The position numbers and the translations under genes are program-made. Below are positions 1-6,602 of a DNA stretch of 44,131 bases, piece after piece. A model generated the notes under the pieces. It saw only the letters and a program-made list of their open reading frames with translations. It made no database searches and had not been told where the DNA came from. Every line of letters begins with the position of its first letter. The stretch's first letter is position 1. The stretch comes from Clostridiales bacterium PH28_bin88 (GTDB lineage Bacteria > Bacillota > PH28-bin88), in assembly GCA_000987045.1 (NCBI GenBank), contig LAKY01000046.1, positions 1 to 44,131 on the forward strand, given 5' to 3'.

Positions 1-1
1 G

Positions 2-1336
2 GGCGGCAGTGGGGCGGGGGCTAACGGCGGAGACGTGACAGGACCTCAGGGGCTTGACCTGAAGGGCCCCAGGGCCTTCGCGGCCGTAAAGGCCAAACTG
101 ATTGCCGCGGCCGGGGCCGAGATCAGCACAGTGGACCAGGCAGTGCTGGCCTTCCTCTCCGCCGACGCGGTATTCTTGCTGGACGGCTGCAGCAAGGCCC
201 TGGTTTTAAGCGTCAGGGGCTATGCCACCCGCGCACCCGAGGAACCGGGGACCGAGACCCTGGTCCGCGGTCCCCGGGAGGGATTCGTGGAGAGCGTCCG
301 CATCAACACCTCGCTGCTGCGGCGGCGCCTGCGGGATCCCAACTTTAAACTGATCAGCATGCGGTTGGGCCGCCGCTCTCACACCGACTGCGTGCTGGCC
401 TACGTGCAGGACATCGTGGACCCCGACCTGCTGTCCGAGGTGCAGCAGCGGCTGGCAACCGTCGACATCGACCACGTGCTGGAGAGCGGGACGCTGGAGC
501 AGCTCATCGAGGACAGTTGGCTGTCCCCCTTTCCCCAGGTCCAGTACACCGAACGGCCGGACAAGGTCATCGCCGCGGTGCTGGAGGGGCGGGTGGCCCT
601 GCTGGTGGACGGCACCCCCTTTGTCCTGCTGGTGCCGGCCACCTTTCCCCAGTTTTTCCAGGCCGGTGAGGACTACTACGAGCGCTGGATGATCGCTTCG
701 TTCATCCGGTTCCTCCGCACCGCTGCCTCGTACATTGCTACCTTTTTGCCGGCACTCTACGTTGCGGCCATCTCCTACCACCCCGGGCTGCTGCCCAGCA
801 AGCTGGCCCTGGCCATCGCCGCCAACCGGGAGGGGCTCCCCTTTCCCGCGGTGGTGGAGGCGCTGTTAATGGAAATCTCCTTTGAAATGTTCCGGGAGGC
901 CGGCGCCCGGCTGCCGGGGCCCATCGGCCAGACGGTGGGCATCGTGGGGGGGCTGATCGTCGGGGAGGCGGCGGTGACCGCCAACCTGGCCAGCCCCGGT
1001 ATGATCATCGTGGTGGCCATGACGGCCATTGCGGCCTTCTCCATCCCGTCCTACAACATGGCCATCGGTTTCCGGGTGATGCGCTTTCCCCTGATGATGG
1101 CGGCGGCGGTGCTGGGGCTGTACGGGCTGATGCTGGGGTTCATCCTAATCAACGTGCACATGGTGACCATGAAGAGTTTCGGCGTCGTTTACCTGGAACC
1201 CTTCGCACCGTACCGCTTCAGGGACTGGAAGGACCTGTTGGTGCGGGCGCCCATGCGGGCCATGCGCACCCGCCCGCAGTTGACCAAGTCTCGCCAGCGC
1301 TTACGGGAGGACAGCGACAAGGAAGGGGGGTGGTAG
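2..1336 (+). CDS. GerA-family spore germination receptor A subunit (5' partial)
   Basis: This is the A subunit of a nutrient germinant receptor in the inner spore membrane, acting with the B and C subunits encoded next. The frame is open to the left window edge with no stop. The first usable start is GTG at 35, but the gene probably begins outside the window, because family members are about 500 residues and only about 430 are visible. The N-terminal hydrophilic domain contains VRGPREGFVESVRINTSLLRRR and a DP-rich CVLAYVQDIVDPDLL segment. From about residue 225 there are five or six membrane segments, including the EISFEMFREAGARLPGPIGQ loop typical of GerAA/GerKA. The C-terminus is basic. The stop lies 1 nt before the B-subunit start. 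Which nutrient it senses cannot be told. Confidence 0.93.
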   Translation, partial: GGSGAGANGGDVTGPQGLDLKGPRAFAAVKAKLIAAAGAEISTVDQAVLAFLSADAVFLLDGCSKALVLSVRGYATRAPEEPGTETLVRGPREGFVESVRINTSLLRRRLRDPNFKLISMRLGRRSHTDCVLAYVQDIVDPDLLSEVQQRLATVDIDHVLESGTLEQLIEDSWLSPFPQVQYTERPDKVIAAVLEGRVALLVDGTPFVLLVPATFPQFFQAGEDYYERWMIASFIRFLRTAASYIATFLPALYVAAISYHPGLLPSKLALAIAANREGLPFPAVVEALLMEISFEMFREAGARLPGPIGQTVGIVGGLIVGEAAVTANLASPGMIIVVAMTAIAAFSIPSYNMAIGFRVMRFPLMMAAAVLGLYGLMLGFILINVHMVTMKSFGVVYLEPFAPYRFRDWKDLLVRAPMRAMRTRPQLTKSRQRLREDSDKEGGW

Positions 1337-1337
1337 C

Positions 1338-2438
1338 GTGCCCGGCCCCAAGGACCGGATTTCCACCACCCAGGTGGCCATCCTTTTAACCTCGACGGTG
1401 GTCGGGGTACACTATCTCACCATGCCCCGGGTGCTGGGGGAGAGTGCGGGCCGGGACGGCTGGCTCAGCCTGCTCCTGGGCGGGGTGCTGGTACTGGCCG
1501 TCAATACGTGCCTGGTGCTGCTCGCCTGGCGGTTTCCGGGGATGACCGTCGTCGAGTACAGCCAGGAGATCCTGGGCCGCCTGCTGGGACGCGCCCTCAC
1601 CTGGACGTTCGTCGTCTACTACCTCCTGGGTTCCGCTTACGCCACCAGGTGCTTCGGCGAAGTACTGAAGACCTATCTCCTGGACCGCACCCCCCTGGAG
1701 GTGATTATCCTCACCTTTCTCGCCGTGACCGCCTACCAGGTTAACCACGGCCTCAACCCCCTGGCCCGCATCGACCAGGCCTTCTTCCCGCTGCTCCTGG
1801 CCCCTCTATTAATCATTGTGCTGCTGGCCCAGAGGGAAGCGGACTACGGGGAACTGCTGCCGGTGATGGTAAACGGGGTAGGACCGGTGCTGGAGGGAGT
1901 ATTAAGTGCCGTCCGGGTATACGCGGGGTACGGCCTGATGCTCTTTTTGGTCCCTTTCATGCGGCAGCCGCGGCAGGCCCTGAAGGCCAGCACTGTCGGG
2001 ATTTCCATACCCATTGCCGGTTACGTGGTCATTTTTATCACCACTCTTGCCGTCCTGGGGGCGGACAACCTGGGCTACTATACCTGTCCGGTGGCGGACC
2101 TGGCCCGGGCGGTGGAGACCCCTGGGGCCTTCATTGAACGGCTGGAGACGCTGCTGATGAGCCTGTGGGTCATCACTGCCTATACCACGACAGCAGCCAC
2201 TTATTACTTCAGCGTGCTGGCCGCGGCCTTGGCCATGGGCCTCAAGGAGCATCGCCCTTTGGTAACGTTATGGCTGCCGGTGATCTATTTTTTCACCATG
2301 CTGCCCCGCGACTTCCAGCAGCTTACCTCTTTCGCCAACGGGCTGGGCTACGCCCTGGTGGGACTGTCGGGACTGGTGCCTTTAATGCTGCTGTTGGCTA
2401 TGGTGCGGGGGAAACGGGGTGGGGCTGATGCCTCGTAA
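1338..2438 (+). CDS. Germinant receptor B subunit (GerAB/GerKB, APC-type permease)
   Basis: This 366-residue integral membrane protein is the probable ligand-binding B subunit of the germinant receptor. It is related to amino acid/polyamine transporters. It starts with GTG right after the A-subunit stop, behind a strong GGAAGGGGGG ribosome-binding site. The N-terminal ISTTQVAILLTSTVVGVHYLTMPR segment is the family hallmark, and about ten hydrophobic segments follow with a short cytoplasmic tail. Its end overlaps the C-subunit gene by 11-20 nt depending on the start chosen there, so the three genes form one translationally coupled operon. Length is normal for the family. Confidence 0.93.
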   Translation: MPGPKDRISTTQVAILLTSTVVGVHYLTMPRVLGESAGRDGWLSLLLGGVLVLAVNTCLVLLAWRFPGMTVVEYSQEILGRLLGRALTWTFVVYYLLGSAYATRCFGEVLKTYLLDRTPLEVIILTFLAVTAYQVNHGLNPLARIDQAFFPLLLAPLLIIVLLAQREADYGELLPVMVNGVGPVLEGVLSAVRVYAGYGLMLFLVPFMRQPRQALKASTVGISIPIAGYVVIFITTLAVLGADNLGYYTCPVADLARAVETPGAFIERLETLLMSLWVITAYTTTAATYYFSVLAAALAMGLKEHRPLVTLWLPVIYFFTMLPRDFQQLTSFANGLGYALVGLSGLVPLMLLLAMVRGKRGGADAS

Positions 2439-3585
2439 ACTGATGGTGGTGCTGCTGCTGGCTTTACCCATGATAGCCCTCGCCGGCTGCTGGGACCGCT
2501 GGGAAATCGAGGACCGGGGCTTCGTTACCGGCGTGGGGCTGGACCTGGCCCCGCCGGAAGCCGGCCAGCCTTCCGCCTACCGGGTGACCATGCAGATTGT
2601 CGACCCCAAGGCGACCAGTGGAGGAAAGGCGGGAGGAGGGGGTGGCGGCGGTGGTGGGGCGGAGACTCAACCCTTCTGGAACCTCACCAGTACCAACCGG
2701 AGCGTGTTCGAAGCGGTGAGGGAGGCCGGCACCCGCAGCGACCGGGAGCCTTACTTTGAACACATGCGGGTCATCGTCATTGGCGAGGACCTGGCCCGGT
2801 ACGGCATCAGGGAGGCGCTGGATTTCTTCAGCCGGGAGCCGGAGATCCGCTGGAAGGTGCGGGTGTACGTGACCCCCGGGGAGGCCCGGAAGGTGCTGGA
2901 GGTGAAACCCCGCCAGGAAGTCATCAACGCCACCTACCTGTTCGACCTGGCCCAGAATGAACTCAGGATCAATGTTTTCTCCCCCATGACCGACCTGGGG
3001 ATGGTGGCCCGCGCCCTCAATGACGGGACGGCGGTGGTGCTGCCCCGCGTGGAGCCCGGCAAGGAGGAGGTCAGGCTGGCCGGCTCGGCGGTGTTTAAAG
3101 GCGACCGGCTGGCGGGCTGGCTGGACGAATCCGAGACCCGGGGCCTGCGCTGGGTCAAGAACCGGGTGCGCGGGGGTACAGTGGTGGTCCAGCACAAGGG
3201 GGAAGCTCACGCCTTCAGCATCGATGCTTCCCGCACCCGGGTCCGGCCCAGGCTGGTAGACGGGTACATCTCCTTCACGGTGGACATTTGGACGGAAGGA
3301 TACTTGGCGGAAGACCAGAGCCCGGGGGAGACCTTTGACCCAGATTACATAGACGGGCTGCAGCGGGACCTGGCCCAGCAGGTGGAACGGGAGGTGCGGG
3401 AGGCGGTGCGGAAGGCCCAGCAGGACTTCATGGTGGATATCTTCGGTTTCGGGCGGGAGTTGGAGCGCCGTTTTCCTGGGGTGTGGAAGCAAATCGAGGA
3501 CCGCTGGGAGGAGGAGATCTTCCCTGCCGTCCCGGTGGAGGTGCGGGCGCAGGTCTACATCCGCCGTATCGGAGTAGTGCGTTAG
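2428..3585 (+). CDS. Germinant receptor C subunit (Ger(x)C lipoprotein)
   Basis: This lipoprotein is anchored on the outer face of the inner spore membrane and is needed for receptor assembly. ATG at 2428 is preferred over GTG at 2419 because GGGGTGGGG sits just upstream. The N-terminus MPRKLMVVLLLALPMIALAGC is a type II signal peptide ending in the lipobox LAGC. CWDRWEIEDRGFVTGVGLD right after it is the classic Ger(x)C start. The C-terminal domain carries DPDYIDGLQRDLAQQVEREV. An oddity is a run of nine glycines near residue 75. The TAG stop is embedded in the left arm of an intergenic inverted repeat. Confidence 0.93.
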   Translation: MPRKLMVVLLLALPMIALAGCWDRWEIEDRGFVTGVGLDLAPPEAGQPSAYRVTMQIVDPKATSGGKAGGGGGGGGGAETQPFWNLTSTNRSVFEAVREAGTRSDREPYFEHMRVIVIGEDLARYGIREALDFFSREPEIRWKVRVYVTPGEARKVLEVKPRQEVINATYLFDLAQNELRINVFSPMTDLGMVARALNDGTAVVLPRVEPGKEEVRLAGSAVFKGDRLAGWLDESETRGLRWVKNRVRGGTVVVQHKGEAHAFSIDASRTRVRPRLVDGYISFTVDIWTEGYLAEDQSPGETFDPDYIDGLQRDLAQQVEREVREAVRKAQQDFMVDIFGFGRELERRFPGVWKQIEDRWEEEIFPAVPVEVRAQVYIRRIGVVR

Positions 3586-3650
3586 TGGTCAGTGGCCAGG
3601 AAAAGACCCCAAAGGAATACCTGGAACTGGCCACTAGCCACTGACCACTA
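3583..3650. repeat. Intergenic inverted repeat, TAGTGGTCAGTGG family (copy 1)
   Basis: TAGTGGTCAGTGGC at 3583-3596 is the perfect reverse complement of GCCACTGACCACTA at 3637-3650, a 14-bp stem. A competing inner pair is AGTGGCCAG/CTGGCCACT. The left arm begins exactly with the TAG stop of the germinant receptor C gene. A related copy lies at 6246-6324 and shares the AATACC(T/A)GGAACTGGCC core. A further CTAGTCACTAAG tract follows at 3668-3680, up to the next ribosome-binding site. Confidence 0.85.
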
Positions 3651-3700
3651 AATAGCTGGTCACCAGCAACTAGTCACTAAGTTAAGGGAGGTGATAAATC

Positions 3701-4162
3701 GTGCGCTGGCTTTTCTGGCCCGCCTTTGCCGCCATCTTGTGGCTGGCGGCCTATTACATGGTTCCGCGGGAAAATATCCGGCGGTTCTGGACCCTGGGGC
3801 TCATTGGTGGGGCGGGGCTCACCCTGTTAATTCAGGTAATCGCCGTTCCCCTGTTAGGTTTATGGAGGTTCATTAACCCCTTCTTTTCCATCGCCGGTAT
3901 TCCCCTGTTCCTGCCGGTGGCGTATATCGCTGAAGTACTCATCTTTGCCCAGTACCTGCCCCCGGGAACCGGGGAGCGTGCCTTGTACGTGGTCGGTTTC
4001 GGCGGGCTGAACATGGCGGTGGAGTGGTTCTTCCTGCGATACGGCCTGATGGCCCACCCGGACTGGAACCTGTTGTACACCTTTTTCCTGGGCATCGTCG
4101 CCCACCTGGCGGTGGTTTACTTGTACACCCTGCTGGTAAGCCGTGAGGCTAAAACCGTATAA
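3701..4162 (+). CDS. Small multi-pass membrane protein (CBO0543-like)
   Basis: This is a 153-residue protein with about five hydrophobic segments and little soluble sequence. It starts at GTG 3701 behind AAGGGAGGTGAT, an almost perfect anti-Shine-Dalgarno match 4-5 nt upstream. The pattern of a proline-bearing middle helix, NMAVEWFFLRYGLMAHPDWN and a final HLAVVYLY helix resembles the CBO0543 family of small membrane proteins in spore-forming clostridia. That assignment is from memory of the family pattern and is not certain. The role is unknown. Its place after a germination operon is suggestive only, because a repeat element separates them. Confidence 0.65.
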   Translation: MRWLFWPAFAAILWLAAYYMVPRENIRRFWTLGLIGGAGLTLLIQVIAVPLLGLWRFINPFFSIAGIPLFLPVAYIAEVLIFAQYLPPGTGERALYVVGFGGLNMAVEWFFLRYGLMAHPDWNLLYTFFLGIVAHLAVVYLYTLLVSREAKTV

Positions 4163-4256
4163 TTGGGCTTCACCAGGTAAAAATTATACCTAGGACTATT
4201 CCGCACGAAAAAGTCTTTCCGGTGGTTGATCAAAACAGGCAAATTGCTGGTATCAA

Positions 4257-4301
4257 CAAGAAGCAAGGCACAGGAAGCTGCATCTTGCCTCCGGCTTCTT
4301 G
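4257..4301. repeat. Intergenic hairpin related to the GAAGC/AGGCA repeat tracts
   Basis: CAAGAAGC at 4257-4264 pairs with GCTTCTTG at 4294-4301, and AGGCA at 4266-4270 pairs with TGCCT at 4286-4290, giving a bulged 13-bp stem. The words (GAAGC, GGCA, CTTGCCTCC) are those of the repeat tracts found after spoIIE and the SpoIID-like gene. It lies 20 nt upstream of the next gene. The interval 4163-4256 shows no other clear signal. Confidence 0.6.
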
Positions 4302-4322
4302 TAACGAAAGAGGTGAATTTAG

Positions 4323-4532
4323 ATGCTTCAATCTCAGGAAGAAGTCATGAAGATCAAGGACGCGCTCCTGATCCAGAAGACCATTAACCAGGTGGAAGTG
4401 GCGGAGCGAAAGTGCCGCCTGTACGTGGACATGGCGGAGGATGCCGCCACCAGGACCTCTTTCGGAGTTCAGGTCAAGGTGCTGGAAAAAACCTCAAAGG
4501 ATCTGAGAGACATGCTGCCCAAATTCATGTGA
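4323..4532 (+). CDS. Small helical protein of unknown function
   Basis: This is a 69-residue, fully helical, charged protein with no signal peptide or membrane segment, starting at ATG 4323 behind AAAGAGGTG. Its DALLIQKTINQVEVAERKCRLYVDMAEDAATRT stretch and leucine spacing look like one half of a helical bundle. The following gene is also small and helical, and the two are probably cotranscribed and may interact. Not recognised from a named family. A spore coat or CotF-like role is only a guess from size and neighbours. Confidence 0.6.
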   Translation: MLQSQEEVMKIKDALLIQKTINQVEVAERKCRLYVDMAEDAATRTSFGVQVKVLEKTSKDLRDMLPKFM

Positions 4533-4547
4533 GAGGGGTGCCTGACG

Positions 4548-4763
4548 GTGGAAATGAACGAAACCAAACCCATGAGCGACCTGGATATGCTCTACGACTA
4601 CGAAAAGGACGCCCGCCTGGCGGCCCTCGGCTACCTGGGGATGGCTGCCGAGGCTCACGACGAGAAGCTGAGGGAAAAGTTCGCGATGCTGTCCACTGCC
4701 TCCCAGAAGACCCATGAGCTGTTCACCACCATGATTATCAAAAAGGGCGGTAACATCTTCTAG
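4548..4763 (+). CDS. Small helical protein, possibly CotF/ferritin-like half bundle
   Basis: This is a 71-residue helical protein starting at GTG 4548 (ATG 4554 is an alternative) behind GAGAGGGGTG. The order of features, MSDLDMLYDYEKDARLAAL, then EAHDEKLREKFAMLS, then THELFTTMI followed by a glycine-rich end, resembles the helix pair of CotF-like spore coat proteins, where a helix is followed by an HP.L+..F motif. That likeness is by eye only. It lies 15 nt after the preceding small gene, so the two are likely one transcript. Its TAG stop starts the next repeat tract. Confidence 0.6.
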   Translation: MEMNETKPMSDLDMLYDYEKDARLAALGYLGMAAEAHDEKLREKFAMLSTASQKTHELFTTMIIKKGGNIF

Positions 4764-4870
4764 ATTCTAGAAGCTGGATACTGGAAACTGGATGCTGGAA
4801 TACTGGTTCGAATTAGCTTGGCTAATTCTTTCAGATTTTCTATCTTCTAGCGTCCTGCTTCCTGCCTCAA
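4761..4870. repeat. Intergenic repeat tract with AATTAGC core hairpin
   Basis: The tract starts at the TAG stop of the preceding gene. It contains CTAGAAGCTGGATACTGGA-type words, a core hairpin GAATTAGC (4810-4817)-N3-GCTAATTC (4821-4828), and the reverse words CTTCTAGCGTCCTGCTTCCTGCCTC on the far side, ending just before the AAGGAGG of the next gene. The core is a variant of the GGAATTGGC-N3-GCCAATTCC core at 17374 and 25765. Confidence 0.75.
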
Positions 4871-4886
4871 GCAAGGAGGTGTGCTA

Positions 4887-5141
4887 GTGCCCTTCGGACT
4901 GAAGATCCCGGCAGTCAGCCTTGAAACGGTGATGTGGGGAATTGAAACGGTATTCACCCCGCCGATGGTGGCGCTGCTCTTGATCACCGGGGGCTGGCTG
5001 GTGGTGATGCTCGGGCGCGCCCTGGCTGAGCGCCAGCTGGACCGGGAGGCCCGGGTGGCTACCCTGGGGGGCTGGGTTTACCTGGCCCTGGCGGCCGCCG
5101 GTTACCTTGCTCCCCATATCTACTTTCTTTTCTTTTATTAA
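4887..5141 (+). CDS. Small membrane protein (CLC_0170-like, tentative)
   Basis: This is an 84-residue protein with a short amphipathic N-terminus and two clear membrane segments (VALLLITGGWLVVMLGRAL and GWVYLALAAAGYLAPHIYF), separated by a charged turn AERQLDREARVATL. GTG at 4887 is chosen over GTG at 4881 because AAGGAGG at 4873-4879 is then 7 nt away. The layout recalls the CLC_0170 family of small clostridial membrane proteins, a weak identification. Function unknown. Confidence 0.6.
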   Translation: MPFGLKIPAVSLETVMWGIETVFTPPMVALLLITGGWLVVMLGRALAERQLDREARVATLGGWVYLALAAAGYLAPHIYFLFFY

Positions 5142-5180
5142 AGGAATAAGTTCATTCTCTTCCTTTCCAACCCCCTGGTG

Positions 5181-5186
5181 TATAAT
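5181..5186 (+). promoter_or_regulatory. Candidate -10 box for pth
   Basis: A perfect TATAAT lies 29 nt before the pth start. No convincing -35 hexamer is seen 16-18 nt upstream (TCTTCC-like), so this is a half-supported sigma-A promoter. Confidence 0.4.
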
Positions 5187-5214
5187 ATGGGGGAGAAAAG
5201 AAGGACAGGGAGAG

Positions 5215-5781
5215 ATGGCTGTGAAGATGCTGGTCGGGCTGGGGAACCCCGGCGCCCGCTACGAAACCACCAAACACAACGTGGGGATGATGGTGATCGA
5301 CCTCCTGGCCGACGAGCTGGGGATCGAGGTGACCCGCTCCCGCTGCCGGGCGCTGGTGGGTGAAGGCCGCGTGGGGGCGCAGCGGGTGGCGCTGGTAAAG
5401 CCCCAGACCTTTATGAACCTGAGCGGGGAGGCGGTAGGTCCCCTGGCAAATTGGTACAAGATACCTCCGGAGGACATTATCGTCATTCACGATGACCTGG
5501 ACCTGGACACAGGGAGGCTGCGCCTCCGGGCGCGGGGAGGGGACGGCGGTCACCGGGGTATCCGTTCCATCATGGACCACCTGGGTACCGACCGGTTCGT
5601 CCGGGTCAAGATCGGGGTCGGGCGGCCCCCGGCGGGGTGGGACGCCGCTGACCACGTGCTGGCTCCTTTCAGTGATGACGAGTGGAGCCTGGTTGAACAG
5701 GCGCTGGCCCGTGCCGCGGAAGCAGCCCGGGCGTTACTGGAAACGGACGTGGAAGCGGCCATGAACCGCTATAACCGGTGA
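5215..5781 (+). CDS. pth: Peptidyl-tRNA hydrolase
   Basis: This cytoplasmic enzyme cleaves the ester bond of peptidyl-tRNA released from stalled ribosomes, recycling tRNA. The product is 188 residues, normal for bacterial Pth. LVGLGNPG is at residues 6-13, with catalytic His21 in TTKHNVG. KPQTFMNLSG, VIHDDLDLDTG and the GGHRGIRSI stretch with DHLGTDRFVRVKIGVGRP complete the active-site pattern. ATG 5215 is chosen because the family starts right before the LVGLGNPG strand; an open extension upstream to 5107 has no support. In Bacillus pth also lies just upstream of mfd. Confidence 0.97.
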   Translation: MAVKMLVGLGNPGARYETTKHNVGMMVIDLLADELGIEVTRSRCRALVGEGRVGAQRVALVKPQTFMNLSGEAVGPLANWYKIPPEDIIVIHDDLDLDTGRLRLRARGGDGGHRGIRSIMDHLGTDRFVRVKIGVGRPPAGWDAADHVLAPFSDDEWSLVEQALARAAEAARALLETDVEAAMNRYNR

Positions 5782-5831
5782 TGTGGGAAGTGAGAAGTGA
5801 GAAATGAGAAGTGAGAAATGAGAAGTGGGAA
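5782..5831. repeat. Tandem repeat tract (14-bp unit TGAGAAGTGAGAAA)
   Basis: Two perfect 14-bp units (5791-5804 and 5805-5818) and a partial third (from 5819) follow the pth stop after 9 nt. There is no inverted arm. It belongs with the other tracts that begin at gene ends. Confidence 0.8.
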
Positions 5832-5843
5832 GACGTTAGGGTG

Positions 5844-6248
5844 ATGGCACGGACGATTCTAGCCGGGTTGCTTGCTGCCGGGGTAGCCTGGGCCGTCAAT
5901 AGATGGCTGGTGGGCACCTGGGGTAACAGGGTAATCACCGGCCTGGTCCCGCTGGTGGAGGAAGTGGTCAAGACGGGACTGGCGGTTGGCATGGGCGTGA
6001 ACATCCTTCCGGTCCATACCGTCTTCGGGGCGGTGGAACTGGTATCTGACTTCGCTTCCCCTCGTCCACCGGCGAAAAGCATACCCGCAGGTGCCCTGGC
6101 CCTGGCCGGGCACTTGCTTTTTGGCTATCTGACTGCTGCCGGCTATACCGCCACCGGCAGGTGGTGGTGGGGCCTGGTCGCGGGAATTGCGGTCCACCTG
6201 ACCTGGAACACCCTGGCGGTAAAGGTATCCCGCCGCTTTAGTGGCTAG
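5844..6248 (+). CDS. PrsW/CPBP-like small intramembrane protease candidate
   Basis: This is a 134-residue membrane protein with about four hydrophobic segments. It carries EEVVK in the second segment, H in AGHLLFGYLTAAG and H/N in HLTWN, an arrangement that matches the Glu-Glu-X-X-Lys, His, His...Asn pattern of PrsW/CPBP-type intramembrane glutamic peptidases, though shorter than most. ATG 5844 is chosen because the open frame from 5811 would begin inside the tandem repeat; the ribosome-binding site (GTTAGGG) is weak. It occupies the slot where Bacillus has fin (yabK), to which it shows no likeness. Activity is inferred from motif residues only. Confidence 0.6.
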   Translation: MARTILAGLLAAGVAWAVNRWLVGTWGNRVITGLVPLVEEVVKTGLAVGMGVNILPVHTVFGAVELVSDFASPRPPAKSIPAGALALAGHLLFGYLTAAGYTATGRWWWGLVAGIAVHLTWNTLAVKVSRRFSG

Positions 6249-6324
6249 TGGTCAGTGGGGTAAGCCGAAAAAGCTCCCAGAAAAATACCAGGAACTGGCC
6301 GATGATGGCTGGCCGCTGACCACT
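6246..6324. repeat. Intergenic inverted repeat, TAGTGGTCAGTGG family (copy 2)
   Basis: AGTGGTCAG at 6247-6255 pairs with CTGACCACT at 6316-6324. The core AATACCAGGAACTGGCC matches copy 1 at 3583-3650. The tract starts with the TAG stop (6246-6248) of the preceding gene. Confidence 0.8.
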
Positions 6325-6399
6325 GACAAGGTTGACGGGAGCAGGCCTGATGGCATATAATCAGGTTGGCTTTCAATTTTAATATGCTGCGGTTCTTGA

Positions 6400-6496
6400 A
6401 GCTGGGTACCAGAAGCTGGAGCGCAATGTTGTTTGAATTGGCCCCGCCAATTTCCGCCCTTGTTCCTGCCTCCTGCTTCCTGCCTCTATCCTCTTG
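6400..6496. repeat. Intergenic repeat tract with AATTGGC core hairpin
   Basis: GAAGCTGG-type words on the left, the core AATTGGC (6436-6442)-CCC-GCCAATT (6446-6452), and CCTGCCTCCTGCTTCCTGCCTC on the right. It is the same architecture as the tracts at 4761, 17333 and 25721. The rest of 6249-6602 holds only a small GTGTG/CACAC hairpin (6544-6562) followed by TTTT, possibly a weak terminator before mfd. Confidence 0.75.
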
Positions 6497-6602
6497 AATG
6501 GGGGGTCCTGACGGGCGCCCTTCATTTGGTTTGGGGAAAAAACGTGTGTTGAAGGAGCACACTTTTAGACACATTTTAACGGAATATATGGGGTGAAAGG
6601 AA

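Noticed and set aside
2464..3492. 342-residue minus-strand open frame opposite the germinant receptor C gene
   Set aside because: Same antisense codon-bias artefact; His/Pro/Gly-rich with no family pattern.
5791..5830. CRISPR-like tandem array after pth
   Set aside because: The 14-bp units are directly adjacent with no spacers and there are no cas genes in the window.
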